NCBI GenBank assembly: GCA_963929535.1
Contig: CAWVIZ010000005.1
Location: 124,001-188,000 of the forward strand
Direction: 5' to 3'
DNA length: 64,000 nucleotides
Origin: Pullilachnospira sp963929535
Lineage (GTDB): Bacteria > Bacillota > Clostridia > Lachnospirales > Lachnospiraceae
Shown: positions 51,709 to 61,618 of the stretch, one piece after another
Layout of the letters: every line of letters begins with the position of its first letter
How positions within the stretch are numbered: position 1 is the first letter of the stretch
The notes under the pieces: generated by a model
Told to the model about the DNA's origin: nothing
Databases searched by the model: none
Seen by the model: the letters and a program-made list of their open reading frames with translations, nothing else
Position numbers and translations under genes: made by a program

Positions 51709-54039
51709 ATGAAAAAAAGTCTGGTAATAAAAAGGACCGGTATAAAGGAACATACCAGTTCAGGTAAATATGAAAATACGGGAAACAACAGCATACAGGA
51801 CCGGAGAAAACAACAGGGGCGGATTTCTTTCCGGCTGCTGTGGTCGTATCTGGTGATCATTCTGGCGCCTGCGGTTGCGATCCTGATCATCTATAACACC
51901 ATGCAGGACGCGCTTTTGGATGTACAGCAGGAAAAGGCTATCAATCTGCAGACAGAGTCCATTTCCACCTTCAACCGGGAACTGGATCAGATCGTTCATG
52001 TGCTGAGCCGCATTGCGGAGGACGAGGATGTGAAGCAGTATATGGAAGCTTCAGGAACGTTGTCCGGCAGCAGCGAATATTACGCGGGATATCAGCTGGC
52101 GGTGAATTATCCGGATTACCGGCTTACCAACAGATTCATTCAAAATATCTATATGTTCCCCACGGAGGGGGCCTATGTGATCCAGCTGCCTGCGGTGCTG
52201 CCTAATACCTCCCGAGGAATCAATACTATGTCGACGTTTAGTGACGCCCAGGACTACTCAGAACTTCTGGATCGGTTGAACGGGCTGAATCAACTTCAGT
52301 CTGAGGGGATCTTTTGGCTGGACAACAGCGATGGGAGCACCAACCTTCTGATGTTCCGGGAGGTTGCGGCGGAGAAGTCCGGACAAAGGCTGGGATATGT
52401 GATAGTCGAGCTGGATCAGAGTATGGTGAGAGATCTCCTGCGGCAGACCCTCAGCGGTGATCCCGGAGCCGCTTTTTTGACGGACGCGGACGGGAAGCTG
52501 CTGCTGGTCTGTGATAATCTGGAGGGAGAAGAGGTCGGCGCCGCCTCCGGATATACATGGGAGGAATATCTGCGGGACAAAGGCTGGGCGGAAAGAAAGC
52601 TTACTTTTGTCACGGGGAATCTGGACTATAATCAGTGGAAATTTGTTACGGCTGTGCCGGACAGCGCCATGGCGAACAGGATCGGCGATATACGGTATTT
52701 TATTATGATCCTGTGTGGATTGTCTATTTTGATCGGGATTGCCATCTGTATGAGATACTGGAGAAGCAGCTGGCCGGTGGTGAAAAAATATGAGAAGCTT
52801 GGAGAACAATATCAGACCGGCGGTCTGAACGGAGGAATGGACGGAGTCTGGAAGCGCCTGGGCGGGGTGATGGACCGGATGGAGGAACTGCAGAAAACCG
52901 TGGAGCAGCAGGCGGAATGGGCTAAAGAAGGTATTCTCCGGAAGATTCTGTATGGAAGCTATGATACAGCGGAAGAACTTCAGGAAGAAGCCGATAAGAC
53001 GGGAATTGAGGTTCCGGTGGACGTTCCGTGCCTTGTGGCTGTGATGAAGGTGGGAGATCCCATGGAACAGGGTGTCTCCATGAGCGAGGATGAGATCGGA
53101 AACTGCCTTAAGGAGCATATTGGAAAATATCTTCCGTATCAATACCGCATGATCAATACGGAACCGATGACTTATACGCTGGTTCTTCTGGAACAGACAG
53201 ACGGGCGAAAGGCCAAAGAGATCTTTGAAGAGATCAATTATGGATTTTACAGCGGTATTCCACTGAACATTTATATGGGAATCAGTCAGGCGGCGGAAGA
53301 TCTGATGGAGATCAGCTCGGAATATGAAAACGCATGTACCTGCTGTGAATATGCGTCCTACCATAAGATAAGGATTCCGCTTTTGCCGGAGGATATTCCG
53401 GAACGGCGTCACATGGTCTTTACTGTGGATATGGAGATCCAGCTGGAAAAGACCATACGAAATGGTTCCAGGGAACAGCTGGAACAGTTTATGGACCAGA
53501 TACGGGAAAATTTCTGGCAGAGGGGCAGACAGCGCAGACATAACATAGAGGTTGTCAGATGTATTGCCCTGCGGTGTCTGGACGAAGAGCCGGATTCAGA
53601 GGAGCTGCATCAGCTTCAGGAGAAGATTCGCTGTACGGATAATCCGGAAGGGATGAGGGAATGCATTTTTTGCGTGAGGGACTATTTTGAACAGCAGAGA
53701 TCTCAGGATGACGATCAGGAACAGATCCGTCTGAAGTCCCGGCTGGAGGGAAAAATTCAGGAAGAATACCCCAGGCAGGATTTCAATCTGGCATTTTTGG
53801 CTGATTGGGCGGGAATACCGGAGAAAAAATTGTACCGTGACTTTAAAAAAATGTTCGGTGTCAGCTTCAGCTCCTATCTTGAGATGCTCAGACTCCGGCA
53901 GGCTCAGAAGCTTCTTCAGGAAGGAAGACCAGTACAGGATGTGGCCGCTGCGGTGGGATACAGCAGTGATTATTCGTTTCGGCGGGCATTTAAGAGGGTC
54001 GTGGGAGTGTCGCCCAGCAATTATCAGAAGCTTCAATAA
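51709..54039 (+). CDS. Membrane-bound AraC-family sensor-regulator
   Basis: 776 residues. Membrane helix 1 at about 45-65 (SYLVIILAPAVAILIIY), an extracellular Cache-like sensor of about 250 residues, membrane helix 2 near 325-345 (FIMILCGLSILIGIAICM), a cytoplasmic linker domain, and a C-terminal AraC double HTH (LAFLADWAGIPEKKLY and VQDVAAAVGYSSDYSFRRAF). Such proteins sit beside LplABC/YtcQP-type sugar transporters and activate them on sensing an extracellular ligand. It precedes the transporter operon at 54393 in the same direction. The ribosome binding site is weak. Confidence 0.9.
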   Translation: MKKSLVIKRTGIKEHTSSGKYENTGNNSIQDRRKQQGRISFRLLWSYLVIILAPAVAILIIYNTMQDALLDVQQEKAINLQTESISTFNRELDQIVHVLSRIAEDEDVKQYMEASGTLSGSSEYYAGYQLAVNYPDYRLTNRFIQNIYMFPTEGAYVIQLPAVLPNTSRGINTMSTFSDAQDYSELLDRLNGLNQLQSEGIFWLDNSDGSTNLLMFREVAAEKSGQRLGYVIVELDQSMVRDLLRQTLSGDPGAAFLTDADGKLLLVCDNLEGEEVGAASGYTWEEYLRDKGWAERKLTFVTGNLDYNQWKFVTAVPDSAMANRIGDIRYFIMILCGLSILIGIAICMRYWRSSWPVVKKYEKLGEQYQTGGLNGGMDGVWKRLGGVMDRMEELQKTVEQQAEWAKEGILRKILYGSYDTAEELQEEADKTGIEVPVDVPCLVAVMKVGDPMEQGVSMSEDEIGNCLKEHIGKYLPYQYRMINTEPMTYTLVLLEQTDGRKAKEIFEEINYGFYSGIPLNIYMGISQAAEDLMEISSEYENACTCCEYASYHKIRIPLLPEDIPERRHMVFTVDMEIQLEKTIRNGSREQLEQFMDQIRENFWQRGRQRRHNIEVVRCIALRCLDEEPDSEELHQLQEKIRCTDNPEGMRECIFCVRDYFEQQRSQDDDQEQIRLKSRLEGKIQEEYPRQDFNLAFLADWAGIPEKKLYRDFKKMFGVSFSSYLEMLRLRQAQKLLQEGRPVQDVAAAVGYSSDYSFRRAFKRVVGVSPSNYQKLQ

Positions 54040-54120
54040 TATAAACGAAAGATAAATTTTGGTAAAAACTTTGTGAAAAATGTGTGATGAAAAAATGTCT
54101 GCCAAAAGAAGGATTGTTCC

Positions 54121-54327
54121 TTGAAAAGACCATGGCAAAATTGCTAAAATTACACAAGAAAGGCGCGAAAAGATATGCAAAACTGATAAGGGTTTAAAAT
54201 GAAGAGCAAAGATAATCTGGCAAAAAATGTGCAAGTTGCTGGAGAAAATTAGGGAATTTTGCTTTTCATTTTCCTGAGAGCGGGAATGCGTATCTGTGCA
54301 ATATGGAGAAATTGAGTTTTCTCCATA
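54121..54327 (+). promoter_or_regulatory. Promoter and leader hairpin of the sugar-transport operon
   Basis: The 353-bp gap after the regulator holds TTGAAA (54121-54126), 18 bases, TAAAAT (54145-54150). TGGCAAAA occurs at 54133 and 54218 and may mark regulator half-sites. A 10-bp hairpin TATGGAGAAA/TTTCTCCATA (54302-54327) lies 65 bp before the binding-protein gene. Confidence 0.5.
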
Positions 54328-54392
54328 AAAACCGCCGCGGTATTCTTCGGGTTTTGGAGCCGCTGCGGAATAAGAAAAAGGAGGAGAAAAGT

Positions 54393-56105
54393 ATGAAAAG
54401 AAAAACCTGGAAGAGAGCAGTTGCTCTGGGTGGCGCTTCCCTGATGACTATGGGTTTGTTCGTAGGCTGTGGTTCTAAGGATAAAGGCGGCGCAGAAGGC
54501 AGCGATATTCAGCTGACTGAGAACGGAACCTATCCGATTGTGGAGGGAGACGAACCGTTGGAGATGACCATGTTTACCATGACCATGCCCAACATCGAAG
54601 ATTTCGCTACCAATGATTTCACCAAGTACATGGAGGAACTTACCAATATTAAATGGGAGTTCGTTACCGGAGGACGTGACGACTGGCAGGATAAGCTGAC
54701 TATGCTTCTACAGTCTGATGATTATCCGGATATGATCTTCGGTGTAGCTCCTGACATTGCAAAATACGGTGTTGATGAGGGTATCTTCCTTCCGTTGGAT
54801 GATTACATTAATGAAGACATTATGCCTAATTACACCAAGCTGATCGCTGATAACGGATACGATATGAGCGTAGCTGTTGAGACAGACGGACAGACCTATT
54901 CTCTGGTAAACATCAATGACTGCTATCATTGTAAGTTTGCCAGAAAGATGTGGGTAAATCAGAACTACCTGGATGAGATGGGAGTGGAGATTCCTGAGAC
55001 TACCGATGAGTTCATTGATGTCTGCCAGAAGTTCCTGGAGTACAAGCCGGACGGCGTTGCTGTATCTGGTGCGACAGAAGGATGGTATGCGAATATGCAG
55101 AACTTTTTGCTTGGCGCATATACATTTATTCCTTCCACTTCTTCCACATTTAACGTAATGGATTATGTGGTGTTGAATTCCGATACGGGCGAGATGGAGT
55201 GCGTGGCTGTATCTGATGCCTATAGAGAAGGACTGAAGTTCCTCAACCAGCTGTATGAGATGGGAGCTATTTATGATGGCGCTTTCACACAGACTGCTGA
55301 GCAGCAGAAGACCCTGATTAATCAGGCTGACGAGCCGGTTCTGTTCTTCCCCATCGGTGCATATACTGATGCAATCGATGCTGGTACCGATTTCTATGAT
55401 GACTATGTTCCTATGGCTCCCATTGCCGGACCAGATGGAACAAGAATTGCCTGGACGATGCCCAACTACGGCGTAAGCTCCGGTGCTGTTGTAATTACTG
55501 ACAACTGCCCGAGTCCCGAAGCAGCGCTTCGCTGGTGTGATTTCTTCTACAGCGAGACCGGTGACCTGTGTTCTCAGTACGGTGCTGATGAAGGTGAAGA
55601 CTGGGTACTGAATCCCGAAGGAAAAGTTGGTCTGAACGGTGAGCCTGCGCTGTACGAAGTACTGAATGTATACAGTGCTGAGACCCAGAACCACGACTGG
55701 CAGGATGTTGGTATCCGTGTAGCTCCCGAAGATTATCGTCTGGGACAGGCTGTTGATGCCGATGTAGATCCGTATTCTGCAGAAGGACTGGAGAAGCTTC
55801 TGTATGACGCTTCCGCAGAGCTGTATGAGCCCTACGCATACAACACCAATCTGATTGAGCTGAATGAGCTGAAAGTTACAAGTGATGAGAACGATGCTGT
55901 TGCCACCGCAGCGGTAGAGGTTGAGAAGTTCTTCAGTGAGCAGCAGGTTGCTTTCATCACTGGAACTCAGGACATCGAAGACGATGCGGCATGGGAGACT
56001 TATGTAGAAGGCGCTAACAATGTTGGTCTGCCGACTCTGCTGGAAACCTATCAGACTGCATACGATAGAGCTGAAGGCGGAGCAACAGAAGAAGCTGCTG
56101 AGTAA
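54393..56105 (+). CDS. Sugar ABC transporter solute-binding lipoprotein
   Basis: 570 residues from ATG 54393 with AAGGAGGAG. Signal peptide MKRKTWKRAVALGGASLM, with likely lipidation at Cys in LFVGCGSK. The rest is a family-1 extracellular solute-binding protein of the large LplA/YtcQ kind (DDYPDMIFG, WVNQNYLDEMGVEIPET). Codons are richer in GTT, GCT and GAA than in neighbouring genes, consistent with high expression. It captures an oligosaccharide or glycan outside the cell. Nearby fucosidase and peptidase genes suggest a fucosylated glycan or glycopeptide; this is inference. Confidence 0.93.
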   Translation: MKRKTWKRAVALGGASLMTMGLFVGCGSKDKGGAEGSDIQLTENGTYPIVEGDEPLEMTMFTMTMPNIEDFATNDFTKYMEELTNIKWEFVTGGRDDWQDKLTMLLQSDDYPDMIFGVAPDIAKYGVDEGIFLPLDDYINEDIMPNYTKLIADNGYDMSVAVETDGQTYSLVNINDCYHCKFARKMWVNQNYLDEMGVEIPETTDEFIDVCQKFLEYKPDGVAVSGATEGWYANMQNFLLGAYTFIPSTSSTFNVMDYVVLNSDTGEMECVAVSDAYREGLKFLNQLYEMGAIYDGAFTQTAEQQKTLINQADEPVLFFPIGAYTDAIDAGTDFYDDYVPMAPIAGPDGTRIAWTMPNYGVSSGAVVITDNCPSPEAALRWCDFFYSETGDLCSQYGADEGEDWVLNPEGKVGLNGEPALYEVLNVYSAETQNHDWQDVGIRVAPEDYRLGQAVDADVDPYSAEGLEKLLYDASAELYEPYAYNTNLIELNELKVTSDENDAVATAAVEVEKFFSEQQVAFITGTQDIEDDAAWETYVEGANNVGLPTLLETYQTAYDRAEGGATEEAAE

Positions 56106-56169
56106 ACCTGAACATGAAGAAGGGATTTTGGCAGTAGTACAAAATCTGTGATAGTAGCAATTAAGTGGC

Positions 56170-56194
56170 GGGTGTCCGTGGAACACGGGCACCC
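56170..56194 (+). other. Stem-loop after the binding-protein gene
   Basis: GGGTGTCCGTG (56170-56180) pairs with CACGGGCACCC (56184-56194) over a GAA loop, with one G-U pair. No T-tract. Such hairpins often protect the upstream binding-protein mRNA and lower permease expression. Confidence 0.6.
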
Positions 56195-56216
56195 GTACTA
56201 GCAAAGGAGGGATCCC

Positions 56217-57152
56217 ATGGCGGGAAGAGTAAAGGCAGTAGCGCCTCCCAACAAAAAGAATAAAATCAAAAATTCCAACTGGCAGTTCTGGGCGATTATT
56301 GCGCTGCCGGTGATTTACGCGATTGTGTTCGCCTATATTCCCATGGGCGGTATTGTGATCGCTTTTAAAGATTACAGTATCAGAAAAGGTATTCTCGGAA
56401 GCGATTGGGTAGGAATGAAATATTTCGTACAGTTCCTGACCTCGCCTTCCAGCGTTACGGTTATCAAAAATACTGTTATCCTGGGTATTTATACATTAAT
56501 CGTGAACTTCCCTATTCCGGTTCTTCTTGCTATCGGAATCAATGAAGTAAGAAATATCAAGTTTAAGAAGACCGTACAGTTGGTTACATATGCGCCGTAC
56601 TTTATCTCTGTTGTCGTACTTGTCGGTATGATGATGCAGATGATGGATCTGAGAACCGGTATCATCAACCATATTCTTGGTTTTATCGGGATTGATCCTG
56701 TCAACTTCTTTGGCGATGTCGGGTTGTTCCGTCATCTGTATGTGTGGAGCGGTGTATGGCAGACAATGGGTTATAACTCCATTATCTATGTGGCTGCTTT
56801 GGCAGGCGTAAGCCCGGAACTGGAAGAGGCGGCTATTGTAGACGGTGCCAGCAGAGTCCAGAGAATCCTGCATGTGGATATCCCGGCTATTCTGCCCACT
56901 ATCATCATCATGCTGATCTTCAACTGCGCAAGTGTTGTGAATATCGGTATGGATAAGATTTTCCTGATGCAGAATTCTTTGAACACTTCCGTATCCGAGG
57001 TTATATCTACATTCGTGTACAAGATCGGTGTGGTAAACGCTAACTTCAGTTTCTCCACTGCAGCTGGATTATTCCAGTCTCTGGTATCCTTTATCCTGCT
57101 TGTGGTTGTAAATAAGATCTGTAAGGCACTTACAGAGACCAGTCTGTGGTAA
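56217..57152 (+). CDS. Sugar ABC transporter permease, LplB-like
   Basis: 311 residues with six membrane spans. The EAA loop reads EEAAIVDGASRVQRILHVDI, which contacts the ATPase. Preceded by AAAGGAGG. It is the first permease subunit for the binding protein at 54393 and is followed 15 bp later by the second permease. The operon has no ATP-binding gene, so a shared MsmX/UgpC-type ATPase from elsewhere must energise it. Confidence 0.94.
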   Translation: MAGRVKAVAPPNKKNKIKNSNWQFWAIIALPVIYAIVFAYIPMGGIVIAFKDYSIRKGILGSDWVGMKYFVQFLTSPSSVTVIKNTVILGIYTLIVNFPIPVLLAIGINEVRNIKFKKTVQLVTYAPYFISVVVLVGMMMQMMDLRTGIINHILGFIGIDPVNFFGDVGLFRHLYVWSGVWQTMGYNSIIYVAALAGVSPELEEAAIVDGASRVQRILHVDIPAILPTIIIMLIFNCASVVNIGMDKIFLMQNSLNTSVSEVISTFVYKIGVVNANFSFSTAAGLFQSLVSFILLVVVNKICKALTETSLW

Positions 57153-57167
57153 GGGAGGGGAAGTAAG

Positions 57168-58067
57168 ATGAAAGAAAGTAAATTTCGCTATATGAGTCTT
57201 GGAGATAAAATCTTCACTCTGGTGGTGTACATTTTTCTGTCCATCATCCTGGTGATTATTCTCTATCCCCTGATCTATGTGATTGCGGCTTCCTTCTCGG
57301 ATCCGCAGGCAGTAATCAGCGGCCGGGTGGTTTTGTGGCCAGTGGAGCCGACGCTCAGAGGTTATAAAGCCGTGTTCCAGAACCATAACATTCTGACTGG
57401 TTTCATGAACTCCTTTATTTATCTGGTTGTAGGTGTGGCCCTGAATCTGGTAATGACGATGCTCTGTGCCTACCCTCTTTCCAGAAAAGAGTTTCGGGCG
57501 AGAGGATTTATCTCTCTGTTCTTCGTATTCACCATGTATTTCAGCGGCGGTATGGTTCCTACCTATATTTTGGTGAATAATCTGGGACTGCTTAATACTC
57601 GTTGGGCAATGATCATCCCTACGGCTATGTCCACATATAACATGATCATCTGCCGTACTTATATTGTAAACTCCATTCCTGACGAGTTGTACGAAGCCTC
57701 CCAGGTAGATGGATGTACACCGTTTAAGTATATGATGAAGGTTATCCTTCCCCTGAGCAAGCCGATCCTGGCCGTTCTGGTTCTGTATTACGGCGTTGCC
57801 AAGTGGAACGATTATTTCAATGCCCTGCTTTACCTGTACAGACAGGATCTGCAGCCGCTGACCATCGTCATGAGAGATATTCTGATCATGAGTCAGGTGG
57901 ATATGACAAAGGTGACCGATGCTTCGGCAGTTTCCAAGCTGCAGGGTATGTCGGAATTGCTGAAATATTCCACAATGGTTGTCGCTTCGGTGCCGGTTAT
58001 GCTGTTATATCCTTTGATCCAGAAGCATCTGGTAAAGGGTGTAATGATCGGAGCAGTGAAAGGATAA
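57168..58067 (+). CDS. Sugar ABC transporter permease, LplC/YtcP-like
   Basis: 299 residues, six membrane spans. EAA loop YEASQVDGCTPFKYMMKVIL. The N-terminus GDKIFTLVVYIFLSIILVII is typical of the CarB/YtcP permease family. It starts with GGGAGGGGA, pairs with the upstream permease, and is followed 6 bp later by cutC. Confidence 0.94.
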   Translation: MKESKFRYMSLGDKIFTLVVYIFLSIILVIILYPLIYVIAASFSDPQAVISGRVVLWPVEPTLRGYKAVFQNHNILTGFMNSFIYLVVGVALNLVMTMLCAYPLSRKEFRARGFISLFFVFTMYFSGGMVPTYILVNNLGLLNTRWAMIIPTAMSTYNMIICRTYIVNSIPDELYEASQVDGCTPFKYMMKVILPLSKPILAVLVLYYGVAKWNDYFNALLYLYRQDLQPLTIVMRDILIMSQVDMTKVTDASAVSKLQGMSELLKYSTMVVASVPVMLLYPLIQKHLVKGVMIGAVKG

Positions 58068-58073
58068 CTACAT

Positions 58074-58823
58074 ATGGAAAACTTTATTCTGGAATGTTGT
58101 GTGGACAGTGTTGAGTCCGCACTGAACGCAGCGAAGGGCGGCGCCAGCCGCCTGGAGCTGTGTGCAAATCTCCCCATAGGGGGAACAACCCCGGATCTGT
58201 CTCTGTACCACAGGATACGGCAGGAGTCGGATATCAGGATCCATGCCCTGATCCGTCCCAGATTCGGTGATTTTTGTTATAATAATTATGAAATGGATAT
58301 GATGCGGGAACAGATACGCGCGTTCCGCAGCGAGAAGGCCCAGGCAGTGGTGATCGGAGTGCTGGATGAAGACGGGGAACTGAATCTTACAGCAATGGAA
58401 AGTCTCATACAGGAGGCTGACGGTATGTCGGTTACATTGCACAGGGCCTTTGACATGTGCCGGGATCCCTTTAAAGCTCTGGAGGAGGCCGTTTCCCTGG
58501 GAGTGGACACGATCCTTACCTCCGGACAGCAGCAGTCGGCATGGGAAGGACGGGAGCTGCTGTCCCAGCTTATAGAAAAGGCCCGGGGAAGGATCGATAT
58601 TATGGCCGGCGGCGGTGTGGGAGCGGATGTGATCCGCAGACTGCGTCCCGTAACCGGAGGAACCAGTTATCATATGTCGGGAAAGGTGACGCTGGACAGC
58701 GCCATGCGTTACCGGAAGACAGAGGTGAGCATGGGACTTCCTTCCCTGAGCGAGTATGAGATCTGGCAGACATCTGAAGAAAAAGTTGCCGCCGCGGTTC
58801 AGGCTCTGAGGGAGCTGGACTGA
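58074..58823 (+). CDS. cutC: CutC-family protein
   Basis: 249 residues, TIM barrel of the CutC family. Family signatures are visible: GGASRLELCANLPIGGTTPD, HALIRPRFGDFCYN, VTLHRAFDMCRDP, DTILTSGQQQSAWEG and IMAGGGVG. It was first linked to copper tolerance in E. coli, but the enzymatic role is unsettled. Here it is the last gene of a sugar-transport operon in a glycan-degradation cluster, which suggests a catabolic rather than a copper role. Confidence 0.9.
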   Translation: MENFILECCVDSVESALNAAKGGASRLELCANLPIGGTTPDLSLYHRIRQESDIRIHALIRPRFGDFCYNNYEMDMMREQIRAFRSEKAQAVVIGVLDEDGELNLTAMESLIQEADGMSVTLHRAFDMCRDPFKALEEAVSLGVDTILTSGQQQSAWEGRELLSQLIEKARGRIDIMAGGGVGADVIRRLRPVTGGTSYHMSGKVTLDSAMRYRKTEVSMGLPSLSEYEIWQTSEEKVAAAVQALRELD

Positions 58824-58910
58824 GAGAGACGGCTGCGGCTATGAAGGGACGGGGCTGGTACCGGCGGAATCGATACGAGAAACCGTACCCGTGAAGATTT
58901 TGAGAAGAAG

Positions 58911-58955
58911 GCTTTGGCAGAGTCGGAGCGATGGATCCGCTTGCTCTGACAAAGC
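58911..58955 (+). terminator. Imperfect hairpin after cutC
   Basis: GCTTTGGCAGAG (58911-58922) pairs with CTCTGACAAAGC (58944-58955) with one mismatch; an inner GGAGCG/CGCTTG stem adds stability. Only TTTCT follows, so termination would be partial. Confidence 0.45.
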
Positions 58956-59029
58956 TTTCTGGTGTCTATTCCAGCAGGAACTTTGAGTTGTGAACAGATC
59001 TTTTAAAAACAGATGAAGAGGAGAGACTT

Positions 59030-61600
59030 ATGTTTACAGAAGGTTTTTTGAAAGAGATTGAAAGCGCGTTCCAGATACAGATGGAACGGGTGAAAAACAA
59101 AAGACAAGAGGTGGAGGAATGTCTGGCGTCATGCAGCCGGGATGAGGCTGAAGCGCTGAAATGCCTTTACGCGTCCATGCCGGTCAGCGACGCGGCGGAC
59201 TATCCTGCCGCTCTTTATCTGGGATATGCCAGACATGGGGTGTTCCTCTGGGAAAGGGGCCCCTTTGCGGGAAAAATCCCTGAAAAGATTTTTGCGGGGT
59301 ATGTGCTGAGCCACAGAGTGAACAATGAGGACCTGACGGACTGCCGGAATTTCTTCTATGAAAAACTGAAAGACCGGGTATCCGGAGACGATATGCAGGC
59401 AAGTATCCTGGCGGTGAATTACTGGTGCGGTTCTGAGGGAACCTACCGTACTACCGACGGCAGGACCATGGGACCGGCAACCATGATGCGTTCCGCTTAC
59501 GGACGCTGCGGTGAAGAATCCACTTTTGCGGTGACGGCTCTCAGGAGCGTGGGTATTCCTGCCCGTCAGGTATACGTTCCCTTGTGGTCTCACTGTGATG
59601 ACAATCATGCCTGGGTGGAGGCCTGGTGTGACGGAACCTGGAAATTCCTGGGAGCCTGCGAGCCGGAGGAGGTACTGAATAAAGGCTGGTTCACCAATGC
59701 CTCCTCCCGGGCCATGATGGTACATTCCCGCTGGTTCCTCCCCACTGCTCCGGATGACGATATCGTGGGGAGAAGCGGCATGTCCCAGGTGGTGAATCAT
59801 CTGGGAATCTACGCGCATACCACAAAGGTAGAGGTTCTGGTGACAGACGAAAGCGGAAATCCGGTGCCGGACGCGGAAGTGAATTTTGAAGTGCTGAATT
59901 ATGGAATGTTCGGGAAGATCGCCACAGTCCGCACGGGAGAAGACGGACGCAGGACTCTGGAAACAGGTCTGGGAAGTGTGCATGTCACAGCCGAGGCAGA
60001 CGGAGCTTACGGCGAACTGCTGATCGACACTCAGGATGTGAAATCCTGTACGGTGGTTTTGAAAAAGGAAGCGGCGGTAACCGGCCAGTGGGAGGAGATG
60101 ATCCTGCGGGCTCCCAAGGACGCCCCCATCAACCGCTGCGTACTGACAGAAGAACAGATTCAGAATGGGAAGAAGCATCTGGCGGACGCGGTGGCCCACC
60201 GTCAGAAAAAAGAAGAAAATTTCTATGATAAAGAGCTGGCGGACAAGGCTCTGGAAGGCTTCTCCGGAGAGGAGAGAGAACGGCTGGATGAGATCATGCG
60301 TCAGGCAAAAGGAAATCAGAAGGAGATCGCGGATTTCCTGATACTGGATTCCAGGGGAGAATGGCCTGCGGACTGGAAGCTGAAGGTGCTGAACAGCCTG
60401 AGAGAGAAGGATTATCTGGACATTACCTGCAGTATTCTGGAGGAGCAGTGCCGCATGACAGCGCAGTATAAAGATCAGTTCGGGGAAGAAATCCTGGTTC
60501 CGTATCTGTTATGCCCCAGAGTGGGAAATGAGATGATCCGTTCCCACAGAGAGTATCTGAACACCCGGTTTACCCAGGAGGAAAAGGAAGCCATGCGCAG
60601 CAACCCTGCCAGTGTGTGGAAGATGGCTCAGGAAACTCTGAAAGCGGATCCCAATCTGGAGTACGGAAATCTGATCACCTCTGCCAAAGGCGCTCTGGAG
60701 AGCGGATACGGAAGTACTCTGACACAGAAGATCGTAAGTGTGCAGATCCTTCGGGCCATTGGAGTACCGGCAAGACTGAACCCGGTGGATGGAATCCTGG
60801 AACAGTGTACAGCGGATGGATTTATCCCGCTGGAGACCAGAAAGGACGAGTCCGCCGGAAGAAGTGCGGCGATCATCGTGAATCGCCAGGAGGGACAGAT
60901 CTGGACGTATTTCCACAACTGGACTATTGCCCGGTTTGACGGGAAGGCGTATGTGACTCTGCAGCTTGCGGAGGATGAGAACGGTGAAGAAGTATATGGG
61001 GAGATCCCGGTGATGCCGGGCCAGTACCGGGTGCTTACCGCCAACCGGCTTCCCAATGGAAATATTTTCGCCAAAGAGCTGGTATTCCTTCTGAAGGACG
61101 GCGAGAAGAAGGAACTGAATCTGGAGCTTAAGGAAGCGGAGCTTTCCGATATGCTGGAGGATAATGATATCACTGATTTTGCTCTGCGCACCGAAGACGG
61201 AGCAGAGTGCAGGGTATCTGAGCTGGTAAAGGATAAGAAGGGACTTTTCATCTGGCTGGAGGAGAGCAAAGAGCCCACCGAGCATATCCTGAATGAGATT
61301 TATCAGAGGCAGGAGGCGTACAGAGAGCTTCCGGCCAACCTGTACTTTATCATCCATGACAGCGGAGTGAAGGAAGATCCCACCCTGAAACGGACGGCAG
61401 CGGCAGTGCCCAACGCGAAATTCCTGCTGGACGATTTTGGAGCGGATATGGAAGTGGTGGCCAGAAGAATGTATCTGGAGCCCGGAAAGCTTCCTCTGAT
61501 CGTGATCATCGATGAGACCATGACCGGGATCTACGCAGTAGCAGGATACAATGTGGGTACGGCGGATATGATTCTCAAGCTGCTGAACATGCAGAAGTAA
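59030..61600 (+). CDS. Large transglutaminase-like protein with C-terminal thioredoxin-like domain
   Basis: 856 residues; start with GAGGAGAG. A transglutaminase-like (papain-fold) core lies at about 100-240: catalytic Cys in YGRCGEESTFAV, His in DDNHAWVEAW, then the acidic residue in FLGACEPEE. Around 265-340 there is an Ig-like strand region (VEVLVTDESGNPVPDAEV). A second, partial transglutaminase-like stretch (VQILRAIGVPARLNPVDG) and a thioredoxin-like end (KKGLFIWLEES and LPLIVIIDETMTGIYAVAG) follow. No signal peptide, so cytoplasmic. It may act as a peptidase or amidase on imported glycopeptide; the reaction is inferred. Confidence 0.82.
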   Translation: MFTEGFLKEIESAFQIQMERVKNKRQEVEECLASCSRDEAEALKCLYASMPVSDAADYPAALYLGYARHGVFLWERGPFAGKIPEKIFAGYVLSHRVNNEDLTDCRNFFYEKLKDRVSGDDMQASILAVNYWCGSEGTYRTTDGRTMGPATMMRSAYGRCGEESTFAVTALRSVGIPARQVYVPLWSHCDDNHAWVEAWCDGTWKFLGACEPEEVLNKGWFTNASSRAMMVHSRWFLPTAPDDDIVGRSGMSQVVNHLGIYAHTTKVEVLVTDESGNPVPDAEVNFEVLNYGMFGKIATVRTGEDGRRTLETGLGSVHVTAEADGAYGELLIDTQDVKSCTVVLKKEAAVTGQWEEMILRAPKDAPINRCVLTEEQIQNGKKHLADAVAHRQKKEENFYDKELADKALEGFSGEERERLDEIMRQAKGNQKEIADFLILDSRGEWPADWKLKVLNSLREKDYLDITCSILEEQCRMTAQYKDQFGEEILVPYLLCPRVGNEMIRSHREYLNTRFTQEEKEAMRSNPASVWKMAQETLKADPNLEYGNLITSAKGALESGYGSTLTQKIVSVQILRAIGVPARLNPVDGILEQCTADGFIPLETRKDESAGRSAAIIVNRQEGQIWTYFHNWTIARFDGKAYVTLQLAEDENGEEVYGEIPVMPGQYRVLTANRLPNGNIFAKELVFLLKDGEKKELNLELKEAELSDMLEDNDITDFALRTEDGAECRVSELVKDKKGLFIWLEESKEPTEHILNEIYQRQEAYRELPANLYFIIHDSGVKEDPTLKRTAAAVPNAKFLLDDFGADMEVVARRMYLEPGKLPLIVIIDETMTGIYAVAGYNVGTADMILKLLNMQK

Positions 61601-61618
61601 GACCCGGGAGACTTGAGA

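Noticed and set aside
54303..54392. Upstream start for the solute-binding protein
   Set aside because: The extra residues precede a normal lipoprotein signal peptide and overlap a leader hairpin; ATG 54393 has AAGGAGGAG.
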